The notes: generated by a model not told the origin, from the sequence alone. DNA of 64,000 nt from Kryptolebias marmoratus (GCF_001649575.2 NC_051435.1:5987373-6051372), one strand, 5' to 3'. Positions 38,986 through 52,068 are shown, numbered from the stretch's first letter. Program-made: numbers and translations.

Positions 38986-40820
38986 CACCTTTATTTTATT
39001 TGACTTAAAAAAGAAAGAAAAAAAAAACACTGATTCGCTGTGAGGTTTCAACAGTTTATTTATTAAATAGTGGGATCTTTTAATCCTTGACCTCCCAAGG
39101 TGCTCAAAAAAACGATTATGTCAGAATAAGTTGGTTTAGCAAAGAAAAAAACTGGGAAAGTGAGATATTTAGGCTTAGAGATGGTGAATTCAGTTAATTT
39201 TTTGGAGTTAGGTTAATCTGAGTCAATCACAAGTGATCCCGTTCACTTGAGTAAGTAAGGCACCCCCCCACAATAAATACCAATAAACAAACAAACAACT
39301 TACATTTGATGGCACAACAATGGAAAAGTCAAAAATCACAGACTCGACTCCTCTGAGTCAGCAGTATTTTCAGGGATACAGCTGTTTTTTGTTTCTTTTT
39401 TTCTTTTGTTTGTTTGTTGTAAGTGAATCTGCTAACTCACTAACTTAGCTGCAAAGGGCATGAAGGATCCAGGTCAAATAGGACCTTGAACTCATGAGTC
39501 CTGATTCAGTGTGAGGATCCAAATCATTAACCCAGGTGAGTCAGTAAATATGTGTTTAAAAAGGGGGAAAAAAAACAACTTGAAAGATAAAAAATGTTAA
39601 ATGTTAGAACTTCATTCCTGTTTGTCTTGTTTTGTCATTTTAATCTGTTTCTAAAAAGAATAAAGACACAATGGATATATTCTAACTTTAGAGTTTATTT
39701 TTGTGGCTGTAGATTCAGACATATAGGAATGGGATTTTGTGTGTCCAGGCTTTTGACTAAACTGACACTCTTCATTTTGACACCAGCCTAGTGATGGTTG
39801 TTAAATGACAAAAAAGTGCATTTCATTTAAAGCACAATTCAACAGATTGAAAAGCTTATATCTCTCAGTCAGCTCTCGGAATTCAAGGCTCAGTCAAATT
39901 TGCATGTGGTATATTGGCATGAAGTCCCCAAAGCTGTGATATTCAGTGTCTCTCTTTGAAAAATAATTTCCATTTTAAAACATGGCCTTTATGCAAAGTT
40001 AAAGGGCAAATGCAGCCTTCAGGTCTATTGTTTTCATTGTCCCTTCTACATCTGGGGTTTTTCCTGAGATTACAAGATGCGTTTTGTATTCTATTGGAAA
40101 TTAGTGCACAAATGGAGCACATAAAATAAGTATGCATTTAGCTAAAATTGTCGTATTTAGTGCAAATAATAATTGAAAAACCTGGAAGAGAATGTATATA
40201 TTTCATTGTGTTAAAATTTAATTATCTTTATTTTATATTCATTTTATTTCTTGCAAAAAGCTTACGTGTGTTCTAAGATAAGATAGCTTGTTGCTACTTC
40301 ACTAAAGAGACCAGAAGGACTTGCGCATCAGCCTATGAAATAAATCACATTACATACTCTATATCTGTGGGGCAAAAAAAAAAAAACTTTTTTCTGCCCT
40401 GCAGCTTTGGAAAAGAATTTAGACGTTTTTCTTTTTTTAGGAAGTATTAATGTTGCCAGATTAGTCTCTGCTTTAGGCCACAATGTGGAAAGCAATCTGT
40501 TCCCAGCTTTGTTTAACAAGTCATATATTTTTCTTATCATTTTCTTATTTTCATTATCTTTGGTACCTGCGGCATAGTTTGTACACACAATACACCCACC
40601 TATATGCACGTTGACAAGTTAAAACACAAAGCAGATGTGATGCTTTGCAAAATGATGTAAACATCACTGAGTTTTAGTTGATAGGATGGTGAATATTTTA
40701 TTCAAAGGGCATTAGCAACAAAAAAATGGGAAAAACTGTGTACTATAAAGATAACAGAGATTAACAGAAGAGTCCAAAGCACCTTTTAAAAAAAAGGAAA
40801 AAAGAAAAAAAAACAGAAAC

Positions 40821-40846
40821 AGCAACAACAACAACAACAACAACAA
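40821..40846. repeat. (CAA)n microsatellite
   Basis: Eight CAA units followed by a poly-A run. Confidence 0.9.
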
Positions 40847-41746
40847 AAAAAACACATACCATATAATAATCTTAAAACTTAAAAAAATGGTAATGAGTCC
40901 TTTCTATTTTCAGTTTATAAGATCATCACAATGTAAACCATTGTTTGACATTATTCTTAACTACATTTTAGATAAAAAGCAAAAAGAAATAAAATAAAAT
41001 CAGATATTTATACTTATTGACGATTTGGATAATTGGGCAGTTTTCTCTGATTATTACAAAATACAAAATAAATAAATAATAAAATGAAGTCATTTCTTTT
41101 TTTTTCCATTCCAAATTACACAAGTTGTTTCATTATACACATAGCAAGGGACCAGTAAAGGATGTGAAGAAATAACTGGTTACTAGCAACCATTTTTTGG
41201 TATTTTACAGAAAATGACTTAAAACTTTAACATGTTCCTTTTTTCCCCTCATATTTCTTTCCCTTTTTGCTCATAGATAAACAAGAATAATAACACACCC
41301 CTACCTTAATGAAGAAGTTAACTGTGCTTCCACCTGATGTGTCAGTCAGGATTGCATTGTTCTCACCTTGAAAGTCTTTCTGTATATATATGTGAGTGTC
41401 ATTAAGGCAAAATGAGCTTTTACAAAACCAGCAGCCACAGAAGTGGTTTTGTGTGATTTGAGGTATTAATAAGTCTGTCTGTCAGGCAATTATTACCACT
41501 GAAAAAAGTGAATAAATTATTAACAATGCTAAACCATTGCAGCTTTGAAAACTTGTACAGATGTGAAATGGATTTCTGTGATTTTCAACACTACTGTGGT
41601 CTGATACTCGGTACTGAGGAAATGATACTGGAGACAGAGAAACACAGTGGCTCATAACCTCATTTCTCCTTTTTTGTCTAGCATTCATTCATTAATTTGT
41701 CTTGGTTTTCAATGCATTTGTAACTTTTAATGTTATCTCTTTATTC

Positions 41747-41748
<2 letters not shown>

Positions 41749-41801
<53 letters not shown>
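41749..41801. repeat. (TG)n microsatellite
   Basis: About 26 perfect TG units, which can adopt Z-DNA and are commonly polymorphic. Confidence 0.97.
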
Positions 41802-41807
<6 letters not shown>

Positions 41808-42226
41808 AATTAATTTGCATATTTTCCAATAATTCACAGCAAAGCACTTGAACTAACCCCAAGGCTGAGGTAGTCTCTAATTAAGAGAAAAGATATTGTA
41901 ATAATTAAAAATGGATGTTCACTGGACCAACACCAAAACTTAATCTTCAATAAAAAAGCAAAAATTATTAAGGCTTAAATAAAACTTGTTGCAAACAAGT
42001 TGCTGACAACCTCCTGGTAATCATTTAGGAGCTGCATAGAAATTGTTCATTTCCTCTGAGCTTTAGTGATTTAGTGGTGCCATCACATACCTCTGTTGGG
42101 TTGATTTAGCCAAATCAGTTAAATCATGGAATGTTGTGCAACTTATCATTCCCATACAGAATTATTGATTTATTCTTAAAGCAGTAGCTGAAATTATAGT
42201 TCACCCATATGTTTAATAGATCATTC

Positions 42227-42258
42227 AGACTGGCAGCTGGTCTGCTAGCTGCCAGTCT
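42227..42258. repeat. Perfect 12-bp inverted repeat with 8-nt loop
   Basis: AGACTGGCAGCT and AGCTGCCAGTCT are exact reverse complements, with GGTCTGCT between them. Confidence 0.9.
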
Positions 42259-42327
42259 ATGTTGATGATTTAATGATTAATTAAGCACTTATGTCTCAGT
42301 ACAAAGCTTTGATTGAGATACATATTC

Positions 42328-42360
42328 AATATATATGTATGTGTGTGTGTGTGTGTGTGC
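42328..42360. repeat. Short TA/TG microsatellite
   Basis: ATATATATGTATG followed by about nine TG units. Confidence 0.9.
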
Positions 42361-43399
42361 ATGTTGGTCAGTATACATAGGATAAACATGTAGTAAATGC
42401 ATAGGGTAATTTAGTTTCCATGCTTCTAAACATTGAGCAGCACTTACCTAAGTCTTTTTTTATATATTTTCAAGTCAAACTGGTACCTAAGCTAAAAAAA
42501 GCTGGTAGGTTTTGTGATAAGCATTGAGAAAGACATGTTTCCCCAATTCTAATGAAACAAAGCTAATCAGTTCTATACAAGCTGACTTTCAGCTGTGTGA
42601 CTTTGCAGTAAAGTGGAAAACTTAAATAAAGGGCAAGTCCATCTTAATCACATGCTTCTCTGGTCCAGTGGCAAGCAATGAGACAGAAATGTCACATTAG
42701 CAATGGGAATCAGTTTGTTACACTGCACAGACAGTTAAACTGATGCACCTATACGATTCAGTGTTTTTGTAAATGCTGCACATTGGCTAATTGACTGAAT
42801 ATTGTTTTTAAAAACATTTTTAGTCCTATTTTATGTTTGTGAATGTATTTAAAAATATCATATACACTATTATCACAGATATAAGCATTATGTTTCTCTC
42901 ATGCAGGAAATTCAGTCAGATAGATTTACTAAATAGGTAAATGTAAGCTACCAGATGGCAGGTAAGTCTTAAAGAAAATCTTTCTGTCAGTCTCATTCAG
43001 TCTTTTATCTCTTATGCTTTGGCTCCTTGATTACTTCCTTTGAAGAGTGTCATTAAGATGTAAACAAGTATACCCACAGCATGATTAATTCAATATCTGG
43101 GGTTGATTCAAATCAACTCCAGTGGGTTATTAGGGAAAAGCAGAAATCTAAACAAGAACTTCTTTACGCTTTGTTGGTATCATTTATCCATAATTGTTGC
43201 TGTTTAACATGTGGCAGTAAACCCAACTAAGTTCAATCCATTAGTTCTGCTATTCTTTGCATTAGACTTTGACAATATTGATGTCATCTGTTTGTGTCAC
43301 AGATTGTTTAAATGGTCTTTTTTTTTTTCTTTTTTTATCGCCTCAGAATAAATTTAACAAGAACAGATTTTTATATTGTTAGCTCTTCTAGTACTGCAG

Positions 43400-43960
43400 C
43401 TGAATTGTGAAAGTGCTGTGATGACACTGTGGATCTATTGTTAGCAGAGAACTGTGATTTATGTTTTTGTGATGAGGTAATCTATTTTGACAATTCAAGG
43501 TGTCAATCAAGGCGAGGAGTTGTTAGATTAGGGGTCACACTTGGTGTCAGCTGTGGTACAGTGGGGGCCAAGGAGGATGTGATCCTTCACCATAACAGCT
43601 TTCACTCTACTCTGATAATGCTGTTTAATCTGGAGGCTACACTCAAGGCGCTGACATGCCCCACAGACTCAGTGGAAACCTTGACTGGCACTTCACCCCT
43701 CAGTGATGACAAAAACCCTGCCTGCTTAAGCAGCTATTACTCCACCTGATTGGTAATCATGACATGGAATAGGGAATAAATCCTTCAGACTGCAGCTGGT
43801 TAAGATAGGGGTCTTTGAAGGAACCCAGTGATTAGGTGACCTTGAATGGAGCATCAAAAGGGGGCCAGGCGAGGAAAGGCTGGTTTGGGAGGACTGTAAT
43901 TTTCTATTATTTTCTATTATTGGCAGTATAATGACACATTCTCATGCAAATTACTTTCAC
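43400..43960. other. Repeat-poor, GC-richer block with a 106-codon open frame
   Basis: The block stands out from the AT-rich intron. The open frame at 43429-43749 (MDLLLAENCDLCFCDEVIYF at its start) resembles no domain I know and has no acceptor or donor with compatible phase at its ends. A conserved noncoding element is the more likely reading. Unproven. Confidence 0.25.
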
Positions 43961-45010
43961 ATACGAAGGATTAATTCAAACCAGTGAATAGCTATGAATG
44001 TGGTGAATGATTTTTTTTTCTTTTAGAGGAGTGTATGTTACTGTTCAACTCAATAGTCTTATCTGCCTCACATATAATGCATTTTATTTGCACAAACTGA
44101 AACCCCTTTTTTTTTTTCATTATATTTATCCAAATGTATTCATGTTGTTTAAGCATTGGGGCTCCAAGAATCTAGCCCGGCATTGCTGGACAAATTAGTT
44201 CTCAAACTTCTTTATTGATTCTAATACCCAAGCAGCTTTATTCAACTGGATCCGACCCAAATGCCTGTGCAACCGAACAGTCTTTTCATAGCACCCGCAT
44301 AATATAAAATAAATTGTGACTGGCCTAACAGAGGTGAGAAAGAAGCCTGTTTGAATTGAAAGGCAGAGTCATTGTGCCAGAGAAGTTAAACATGAGCTCT
44401 CAGGCAAATATGGTTCTTAAACTACCAATCAGCAAATGCACAACATTGTGTCAAAAGCAGTTAAAAAGTTGCCCTTAAAGACAGTTCAAAACCCAGAAAT
44501 CTGAAGAAAAAAGAGCACTTTCATAAAATCCTATGAGTACTTAGAATTTTATGCATTACACCCTCACTTTGGAGCAAAACAACTGTACTTCATATGGATA
44601 TATTTAATTTATTAAGTACATGTATTTGGCACTTTTTTAATTAAAAAATTGTTTTGATGTGTTTTCTTGTCTTTGTTCTATTTACAAATAACAAAGTTTA
44701 AATAAATGTGCATCATCATGTTTTGGCTCAAATGATATATCACACATACCAACTATTTAGGGGGACATGTTTGTATATATTTAGAATAAAAAGACTAATG
44801 GTAGTTATTTCTATTTCTATTCCTTGCAGTTTTCTGTCTTTGCATGAAACATTATATGGTTGCAAAGGTGGCAATTATTTTTAAGAGCATCAATGCCCAA
44901 CTCAGTGACTGGGCATTTTAAGTTTGAAAGTAAATGTAAAAAAAAAAAAATTTTATCTTTATCTTTGTCATAAGGGGGGAAGGGGAAGGAGGCAAACCCA
45001 GAGTGCAGTC
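43961..45010. other. Intronic sequence, no gene seen
   Basis: AT-rich, with poly-A and poly-T runs. Nothing recognised. Confidence 0.6.
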
Positions 45011-45014
45011 TTGT

Positions 45015-45335
45015 CACAGGGATTTAGAAGAAAATAACTAATTTATTAAAAATAAAAGATAACCAAAGAAACAAACGCTGACGAGGCAGCAAAACTAAGC
45101 ATGACTAAACCCAAACAAGGTAACAGAAGGCAAGCCAGAGCAATGACAAACCAGCAGGTAACCAAGAACAATGAACCAGCAGAGTGGGAGGAGATTACTG
45201 GGTTTTTAAACAGAGGAGGTGATTGAAAAGTGGGCACAGGTGAAGTAATCAACTAGACTTGGGTCAGGTGTAGATGGGCGTGGCAGGAAGACCAAAGAGT
45301 GACTGGGGAGGACTGAATAGTGACAGCACACAAGG
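45015..45335. repeat. Unclassified interspersed repeat
   Basis: The style is that of a degenerate repeat common in fish: CAGGGATTTAGAAGAAAATAA, A/C-rich middle, GATTACTGGGTTTTTAAACAG, GGGCACAGGTGAAGTAATCA, GGTCAGGTGTAGATGGGCGT. No protein, terminal repeat or target duplication was identified. The class is unknown. Confidence 0.5.
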
Positions 45336-45344
45336 ACATGAAGA

Positions 45345-45457
45345 ACAATTTATATAGACCATCACGAACCACACTCCATACCAGTAAGTGGCAGTAATGC
45401 TACTAAAAGTTTGTTGCCAACCACCAGGAAAAAACAAGAAGAAGAAGAAGAAGAAGA
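45345..45457 (+). repeat. Short interspersed repeat with (GAA)n tail
   Basis: CATACCAGTAAGTGGCAGTA then ATGCTACTAAAAGTTTGTTG and CCAACCACCAGGAAAAAAC lead into AAGAAGAAG. This matches a known type ('accagtaggtggcggtaatgc...ttgccaaccgcc...(gaa)n') from memory. Confidence 0.6.
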
Positions 45458-45589
45458 CCAAATCAAGGCAAACACACCTGAACAGAAAACATGAAGACAA
45501 TAAAAACAAAAAACTCAAAACCCAACAATCTTATCAAAGATCATAGTGTTCTGATGAAAGAGGGTAAGTTGTTGCTGTCTTCTGCCTCA

Positions 45590-45760
45590 TGTTTTGAGTT
45601 CATGTTGTAGTTTTTATTAAGGTTATCTTTTTTTTTCCTCCTTTTTTCTTGTTTTATGTCAGTGCCTCAGTTTTCCACTGTTGGTTTTGATTTCTGTTCT
45701 CTGTACAACAGGTTTTAGTTTTTGTTAGTTAGTTAGTTTGTTTGTTTTTGCATCTACATT
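45590..45760. repeat. Probable partner repeat in the opposite strand style
   Basis: T/G-rich sequence (TTTTGAGTTCATGTTGTAGT, GTTTTAGTTTTTGTTAGTTAG) has the strand composition opposite to the A/C-rich block at 45015-45335, as if two copies lay tail to tail. The relationship is not established by alignment. Confidence 0.3.
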
Positions 45761-48618
45761 TGGTTTATATTTATTTTCCTTGAAAGATAAATATAGTCTC
45801 AGTTTTTCAGTTTCCAACTGCCAGACCCTTCTCCCCATTTTATTTCCCCAAGTCACCTCTAATTTTTGCTACCTTCTACCTATCATATTTTGATTTTTGT
45901 CAAATGATGTTTTGCCTTTTGTTTCATATAAAAAAAAGTTAATTTATTTGAATCATGCATCTGCATGGGAATCTATTCATTTGGATCATTTGACTGTACA
46001 CTGAACTTAAATTAAAAGCATCTGATGATTGTTAACCCAGAAAGCCGATAAGACCACGGTTCACCAGCTTGAAAAAGACCTGCAGTCTCTGATACTTTAG
46101 CTGGGCAGTCTTAGGCTGGAGCTTGTAGGGGAGAAATCCAGCAAAAACAAACATCACCCCAGGCTGGTGTCTATCACTGGACCATCTACCACTCATTGAA
46201 AAGCACCTCACTCTCCTGCATCTTGAAGTGGATTTTTGGCAGGTTGCACTAAACTATCTAAAAAAAATTTAGGCTTTATCTTAAACCACATTCTACCTCA
46301 GCAGTTATCTCCTTGAGCCACATCCAGGTCCTTGTCACATCCATAGCCCATTTAACTCTCCTGTGGCCTTTGGGTCAAATTGACCCTAAGTTACAAGGGC
46401 TTCTCTACCTCTCTTCGTCTCTTTCTCTTTTAAGGGCTTTAGGGTGGTTAGGAAACCAACAGTTCTAACAGTTTTAAAGTATTGAGTCCTTAGAAGGATC
46501 TGCTTTGCTCATCAAATTGTTCACATTATTGATTTTAAATATTTATATTTAAGTTGATAAATGCATTTTTACCTAACCAATAAAACAAGATAAATGTCTG
46601 CAAAACCAATTAAAAGCTGTTCTTAAGAACAATGCTGATAAAAACCAGTATGTCAAATAATAATATGGAAGACAGATGGCCATCTCAACAGGTACACTTG
46701 TTGCTTTGTTACTAAGCAGATACATCTTTTTAACTCTGTTAATATGCAGCATCCTTAAAACTCACAGATGTCTGATGTTTTGTTATTTTTATTACCTGAG
46801 GAATCTATTTTTTATGCTGTTTTTGTTCAGAAACCGATTGGTTTAACATCCTTCCAGGGTGTTGTTTAAAATGCAGCATTTATTTTTCTTCTTCAAGTCA
46901 AAAAAATGTCTAAATTTGAACTGCAATCCAACTTTTGATTTAAATGTGCACAAGCAATTTTTTTTACAGGAAGGGTTTTGGTGGTCATCATAATAATTCC
47001 TACTCTTACTGAGGTTATCCAAATGTGGGCAGAAAAAACAAAAAACAAAAAAAGAAAACAGCTTTTACCTATGAGCTAATATCTGAGGCCAACAATATAC
47101 TATTTATAATAAAACATCCAAAACCCCAGATACCTTGAGGCAGCTCACCTGGTACATCAGAAAACCAGCAGGTCCAGGATCAAACACAAAATGGCTTTTT
47201 ATTTATAGCTTTTATTTGTTGTGAGGAGTTTAGTGTTCACAGCCAGTCTGCTTGAACACAGGGGCACTTATACTCAGATGCATTTTTCTCTGAGAGGTGA
47301 CACAAAATAATGAGATGCAGAGTAGGAAACAGAAGGAAACAGCCAAGCGTTTAATGCGAGTGGCGGATTTTAGTCACAGTTTATACATTTTAGATGAAAT
47401 TCAGCAACAGGGAAAAAAATGTAAAAAAAAAAATGCTGAAGTATAAGAGAATGAACAGAAGGAACAATGATGATTCTTACAAAAAATGTCTTGAACAGTT
47501 TTGTTCAAAATATTTTTATTTCTCATTCAAGCTGTTAACAAATCCCTCATTAAAATAAATCCCATCAGTTTCACTAATTTCTTTCTTTTACTTATTTATT
47601 TATTTTTGCTGTAATTTGCTGTGATGCATTCCTGTACATGCAGAATAAAAAGAATAGCACAAAGCTTAAGACCAGTCTCATAAATCATTCATTGTTTACT
47701 GGTCCAGGGATTTATGCCAAGGAGCAGGAGGCCAGTCTGCGTTTGTCTTCTGAAACTTTTCATATGGAGCTCCTTTTTAATAATTTGTTGACATGCTCCT
47801 GCTGTTGTAGAGAGAAAAAAAAGTGTGACCCCACTTTGTAGTGAAGGTCAGTCAGTGTCTAATGAAGGTCCCAAAGCTTAACCATTGATTTTTCACTCAT
47901 TTTATGGCTTGAATGCAAACTTATTCAGCATTGCCAGGTGGTAGGTTTGGATACAAGCTGCTGTTTCCTGCAGGAGCTGGTTAAATTGTACATTGGATTC
48001 TTCTTTCTCTTATTGTTTTGTTATTTTCTAGTTTTGTCAGTGAACATTCTTTTCTTTGACTTGGCTGTGTAGTTTCCAAAGACAAACTTGTAGAATCTTG
48101 ATTTTAGAGATGCTGAACTGCTGCAGAATATACTTGCGTATGTAATTTTGGGCATCCCTCCAGAAGTGTTGTGACATTCATCAGTCGTTCATCAGTGAGC
48201 TGAGTCACGGTACTCTCTTCTCTTCATATGCTGATCAGAGTTGACGTGGATGGCATTTCGGACTAAATAGCACAAGGCGTATGTCACTTGTCAAGAAACG
48301 CTTGTAATAAGGATTTAATATGCAGGTGTGAGGTATCGGTGAGATGCGTCACAGTAGATTGGATCTTTTCACAGATTAAAGATATGAAGATTAGAGAGAA
48401 ACCACATCATGCAGTTGTTATACTTAATAACCTGCTTAGTGTGGCTGAAAGCCTTATGCTCTTTCTTAATGCATTTGGACTACAGCTGGACAGGACACCA
48501 AGACTGCTCTGATAATATTAAACAATTTAAACACAGCAATGAGTAGAGATTGTCATGGCTGTGGGTTCATACTGAGTGTATACTTGTATATGCATACTTT
48601 CTCAATAAGAAGCAGAGA
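45761..48618. other. Intronic sequence, no gene seen
   Basis: Includes a small GGGTCAAATTGACCC palindrome at 46372-46386 of a kind found in some fish transposon ends. No other feature was found. The 67-codon frame at 47638 is not recognised. Confidence 0.55.
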
Positions 48619-48885
48619 AACTAATGAGCCAAAAATATTATGACACCTAAAATACAGTAAATGTTTTGATATGCTGTTGGTCTCTTTGAGACAATTACCA
48701 TCTTGTAATGAGTACTGAGGCATCAGCAGCAGGTATTTCAGATCTAGAGAGGAAGTTCAAGCCCCATTTTGTTTTATTAGCTTTTCACTTATAGCCATAT
48801 GTATGTCTGACTGCTGGCCTCTCAAGCCTTGCTGTTTTAGAGATGCTCCAACCAAACCACCTGTACAATGATTTGGTGTCATTTA
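48619..48885 (+). mobile_element. Internally deleted relic of a DNA-transposon-like fish repeat
   Basis: ACTAATGAGCCAAAAATATT and ATGACACCTAAAAT with TGCTGTTGGTCTCTTTGAGA match one end of a familiar full-length repeat ('taatgagccacaacattatgaccacc...gtgttggtcc'). GCTGTTTTAGAGATGCTCCA and ACCACCTGTACAATGATTTG match a later segment ('gcagttttggagatgctctgaccc'). The coding middle is missing. The identification is from memory. Confidence 0.5.
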
Positions 48886-51049
48886 ATGTCCATTATGTTT
48901 GTTATGTTGCTTTCTTCTTGCTTTCTTTCAACAAAGTGTAAAATGAATATATAAAACTGACAGATCACCCATCGTTTATTGTTTTTCAGACCCTGAAATA
49001 TGCTGTTTTTATACAACAGTCTGAATATAATTATAATTGCTGGCTTACTGGTGTAATTCAACCTTCTATTGTTTAACGAAGATATAGCTCTGATCAGAAC
49101 ATTCTATCAATTTCTCAGCCAACTTTTGCTTTTACTCTTTGCTTAAACTACCTCAATACATCACACGTCTAATTGACAATCACAGTTCTGTCAGGTTCAC
49201 ACACTTCTTTATATTTTGTGTTAGACAATCTGGATGGGGAGCATCTCATTTAAAACATTCTCAGAACTATAGATTGTTTTCAGCTGTACAACTAAGCTGA
49301 AGTTCAGCACACCTCTTTGAACTATGCACTGCACTGCCGTGTTTAAAACTCTTGTTTTGTTTGAATAGACCCTTGGATTAAGACTTATCCAAAGTACCAT
49401 ATTGTGAAATATGCCCTGATGCAATTCAGAGGATTGTGAGGTTTTAGTGGTTTGTAGCTTATACCTTATTGTGGTACAATGTTGTTCAGAAAGCTAAATG
49501 AAGACCTAAGCTCTCATGTAATTCACACTTTAATCAGACTGAGCAAATGGGACAGTGGATGCCTCGCTGTAAAATGCAGCATGAGGAAATTAGCTGTGCT
49601 GTCTGAGTGTTCATGTTACAGTATATTGGACATGCCTTGTGAGAGGCTCAACACTATAAAATTCTTGCCTCATCTCAATAAAGAACTTGATAAAAATATA
49701 TGCTGCAAAGACTGTTGGCAGGTTCCGCTGCTGCAGGTTTGCAAACTGCCTTGCTGCCTCCAAATAACTCTTTGTTCCTCTGAAAATCTGGCACCTTTCA
49801 AAGACTCAGTAGCTTTAATGAGCCACAATGTTGTGCCAGTGGTAGCTGCTGGGTGTCAGGAATGGTGCTCATGATAATGTGCCCAGCTGAGTGCCTACTA
49901 TATGTTTCCCTATTGTTATGGAAATGGGACCAGTTAGGGTGTTTTTCCACTTACAAAGGGCGACTACAGACCTTTTTTCCCCTTCCTTTTAAAAATCAAC
50001 TTTTTAGAGTTTTTTTCATTGAATTATCTGGAAAATATATCATGCCCTGTCATACTATACCTTCCTGTCTCTTTCTAATGCAAATACAACTAAGCTGTTA
50101 CTTTCCCTCTGCTGAATATTTGTCCCTCTGTTGTCTACCAACAGCTGCAGGGACTGTGAAGCCTGTCAAAGAGAGGCTGTTTGGGAAAAGCTGAATGAAA
50201 AGATGAAATGACATAAGAGGTCATTTGCTTGGCTCATATTTGGCCCCCTTAGCTTTGAAGATGAAGAGACATAGAAGGAGGTAGAACATCAGTTGGTGAC
50301 TAGGCTCCTTTGAGGGGCAGGAACATTTTTTTTTACAGCTTCCTTCAGTACTTGAGGAAATGGCCCTTCTGTTACCAGCTTTCTGCTTCTCAAAAGTAAT
50401 CAATTCAGCTTTAAAGACGAAGGAGACAGCCCTTTAGAAACTTCATCAATCTGAGTGTGTCTCTGCCAACAGCAAGCACAACATGTGCTTATTAATGTCT
50501 TGCTATTATGTCTAAATACCAAAGCTGGCATATATATGGTTCATTTGTTCAGTGCATACAAATTTTGTTCAAAAAGTGCAAGCTTTGACTAAACTTCTTG
50601 TTATTTAATGTAAAAATAAATATGAAACAGTGTTTTTTGTTTGTTGTTTTGTGTTAGTCATAATGTTTGCAGTAATCAGTTTATAAGCAAGTGGTAAAAC
50701 CAAGGTAAATAGTAAAGGCATTTGCACTTTGTCATGGTATTTAATTTTTTATTAAATTCATATTTACTATATGGTAATTTGTGATTTTCCCCAGTGATAC
50801 TTATAAGAATTTCAGCAGCCTACAGAATATTCTTTAAAAATGCATTTGTGTTATTTTTATAAAGCCAAAATATGGCAGAATGCATTATTATGCTGGTTCT
50901 TTTAAACCGTGTTGAAGCAAAATAACAATGATAAACTTATTATTTGTGTTTTGTGCTATTTTACATTATGAGCATTTTCTTTCAAGTGGCTTTTGTGTGC
51001 AATTTAAAGAGCTTGGTAAAAGAAGGTCTGAATATTTCAAAGGGGACCT
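48886..51049. other. Intronic sequence; one 131-codon open frame of unknown status
   Basis: The frame at 49479-49874 (MLFRKLNEDLSSHVIHTLIR at its start) is Cys-rich and one of the longest here, but it matches no known family, has no introns or domains, and is likely chance. The rest is unremarkable. Confidence 0.45.
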
Positions 51050-51500
51050 TGATTTAAATTGTTAGATATCAGCTATATTGCATCAGTGGGAATAGAAGAG
51101 GAAGAATGGATGAGATGTTTGACCTTTTCAGATTTGTCCCTGGGTAGTGAATTTGCTGGAGGGTGCTGGGGCAGGGCGCAGCGGTGCGTTGAATTATCAC
51201 TCCCACTGTTCAGATGCTACAGACCTGATCTCCCACTTGCTCCCCTCCCACCACTAATGGGTTAGGAACACACTCAGGAAAAAAAAAAAAAGATGGAGAT
51301 AGCAAGAGCGAGTAGGAGGAGGAACTCTGAGCGTGTCCGATTGTCTGTGGGTTAAGCTTAGAAACAAATTACCGTTTTTGCTCCGCGCTGTAGAGAAGTA
51401 GAGGCAGGTCACATTGTAGTGTTGAATCTTTCACAAAAGCTTGTGTCATTCTGCAGTGTGAGTGAGCTGAATTTCTGACAGCTACCAGCAGGAAACATGT
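51050..51500. promoter_or_regulatory. CpG-enriched block about 0.7-0.9 kb upstream of the exon, possible regulatory element
   Basis: About nine CpGs fall in 51170-51400 (GGGCGCAGCGGTGCGTTG; GAGCGTGTCCGATTG; GCTCCGCGCTG), which is unusual in this CpG-poor window. A donor-like GTGAGT lies near 51459. It could be a conserved element or an alternative first exon. No signal peptide is encoded here. Confidence 0.25.
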
Positions 51501-52026
51501 CAACTCTCTGATGGATGCTTTCTATATCGAAAAGCTATGATGACTTTTTAGTTGACTGGGCTTTCACTGAACTCACTCTTTTCTCAAATAAAAGCACAGC
51601 ACCAAGGAGGCAACAAGATAAGAACAAACTTGCCAAAATGCTTTGTAATAGTTTGCAGAGTCGCAGAGGACGTCATGTCATTTTGTTAGAGGAGAGCAGC
51701 TGTCAAAAACACAATGGTCTGAGCAAAGTCTTTTTTTCTGGAAATAAGTGTGTGGTCTCATTTTTTTATTTTTTTATTTTGCTACGAACCTTTAAACATA
51801 TACAAACAGTCTCTTGAAAAGCATTTGTGTCTGTTGTACTCTGCTTCATACAACCACATTGTTAACTTTTGTCTCAAAGGTACTTTTTTGACCAAAATCA
51901 TCTGCTGCATGGGATTTTAAACAGCCTATCCAAATACTTCACTTTTATTCCCAAGCCTGTGCACATACATACCAAGTTTTTTCATTAAAACTTAATTTTC
52001 CGCACAGTTCCATCACCTCATGCTGA

Positions 52027-52068
52027 ATCTTCTCTGCTCTTCTCCACCCCTCTCCTCATACCATCTAG
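52027..52068 (+). other. Splice acceptor and polypyrimidine tract of the LDLa exon
   Basis: A pyrimidine-dominated run (CTTCTCTGCTCTTCTCC and onward) ends in CATCTAG, with the AG at 52067-52068. This sets the exon start and a phase-1 junction. Branch-point-like CTCAT and CTGAAT strings lie at about 52016-52028, but which adenosine is used cannot be told. Confidence 0.85.

Larger units (their letters stand above)
38986..43399. other. Intronic sequence, no gene seen
   Basis: AT-rich, with A-runs (40376-40386), an AAC array and a GT array described separately. Open frames are at most 93 codons and unrecognised. Confidence 0.6.

Noticed and set aside
43429..43749. 106-codon frame in a GC-richer block
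   Set aside because: No known domain, and no compatible splice sites were found at either end.
47135..47200. Possible reverse-strand tRNA-derived SINE (CCAGCAGGTCCAGGATCAAAC)
   Set aside because: Only a vague box-B-like string is present. The head and tail of any family could not be matched.
51059..51265. 68-codon frame considered as an alternative first coding exon
   Set aside because: It is acidic near the start, has no signal peptide and hits a stop before the donor-like GTGAGT, so it cannot supply a secreted N-terminus.
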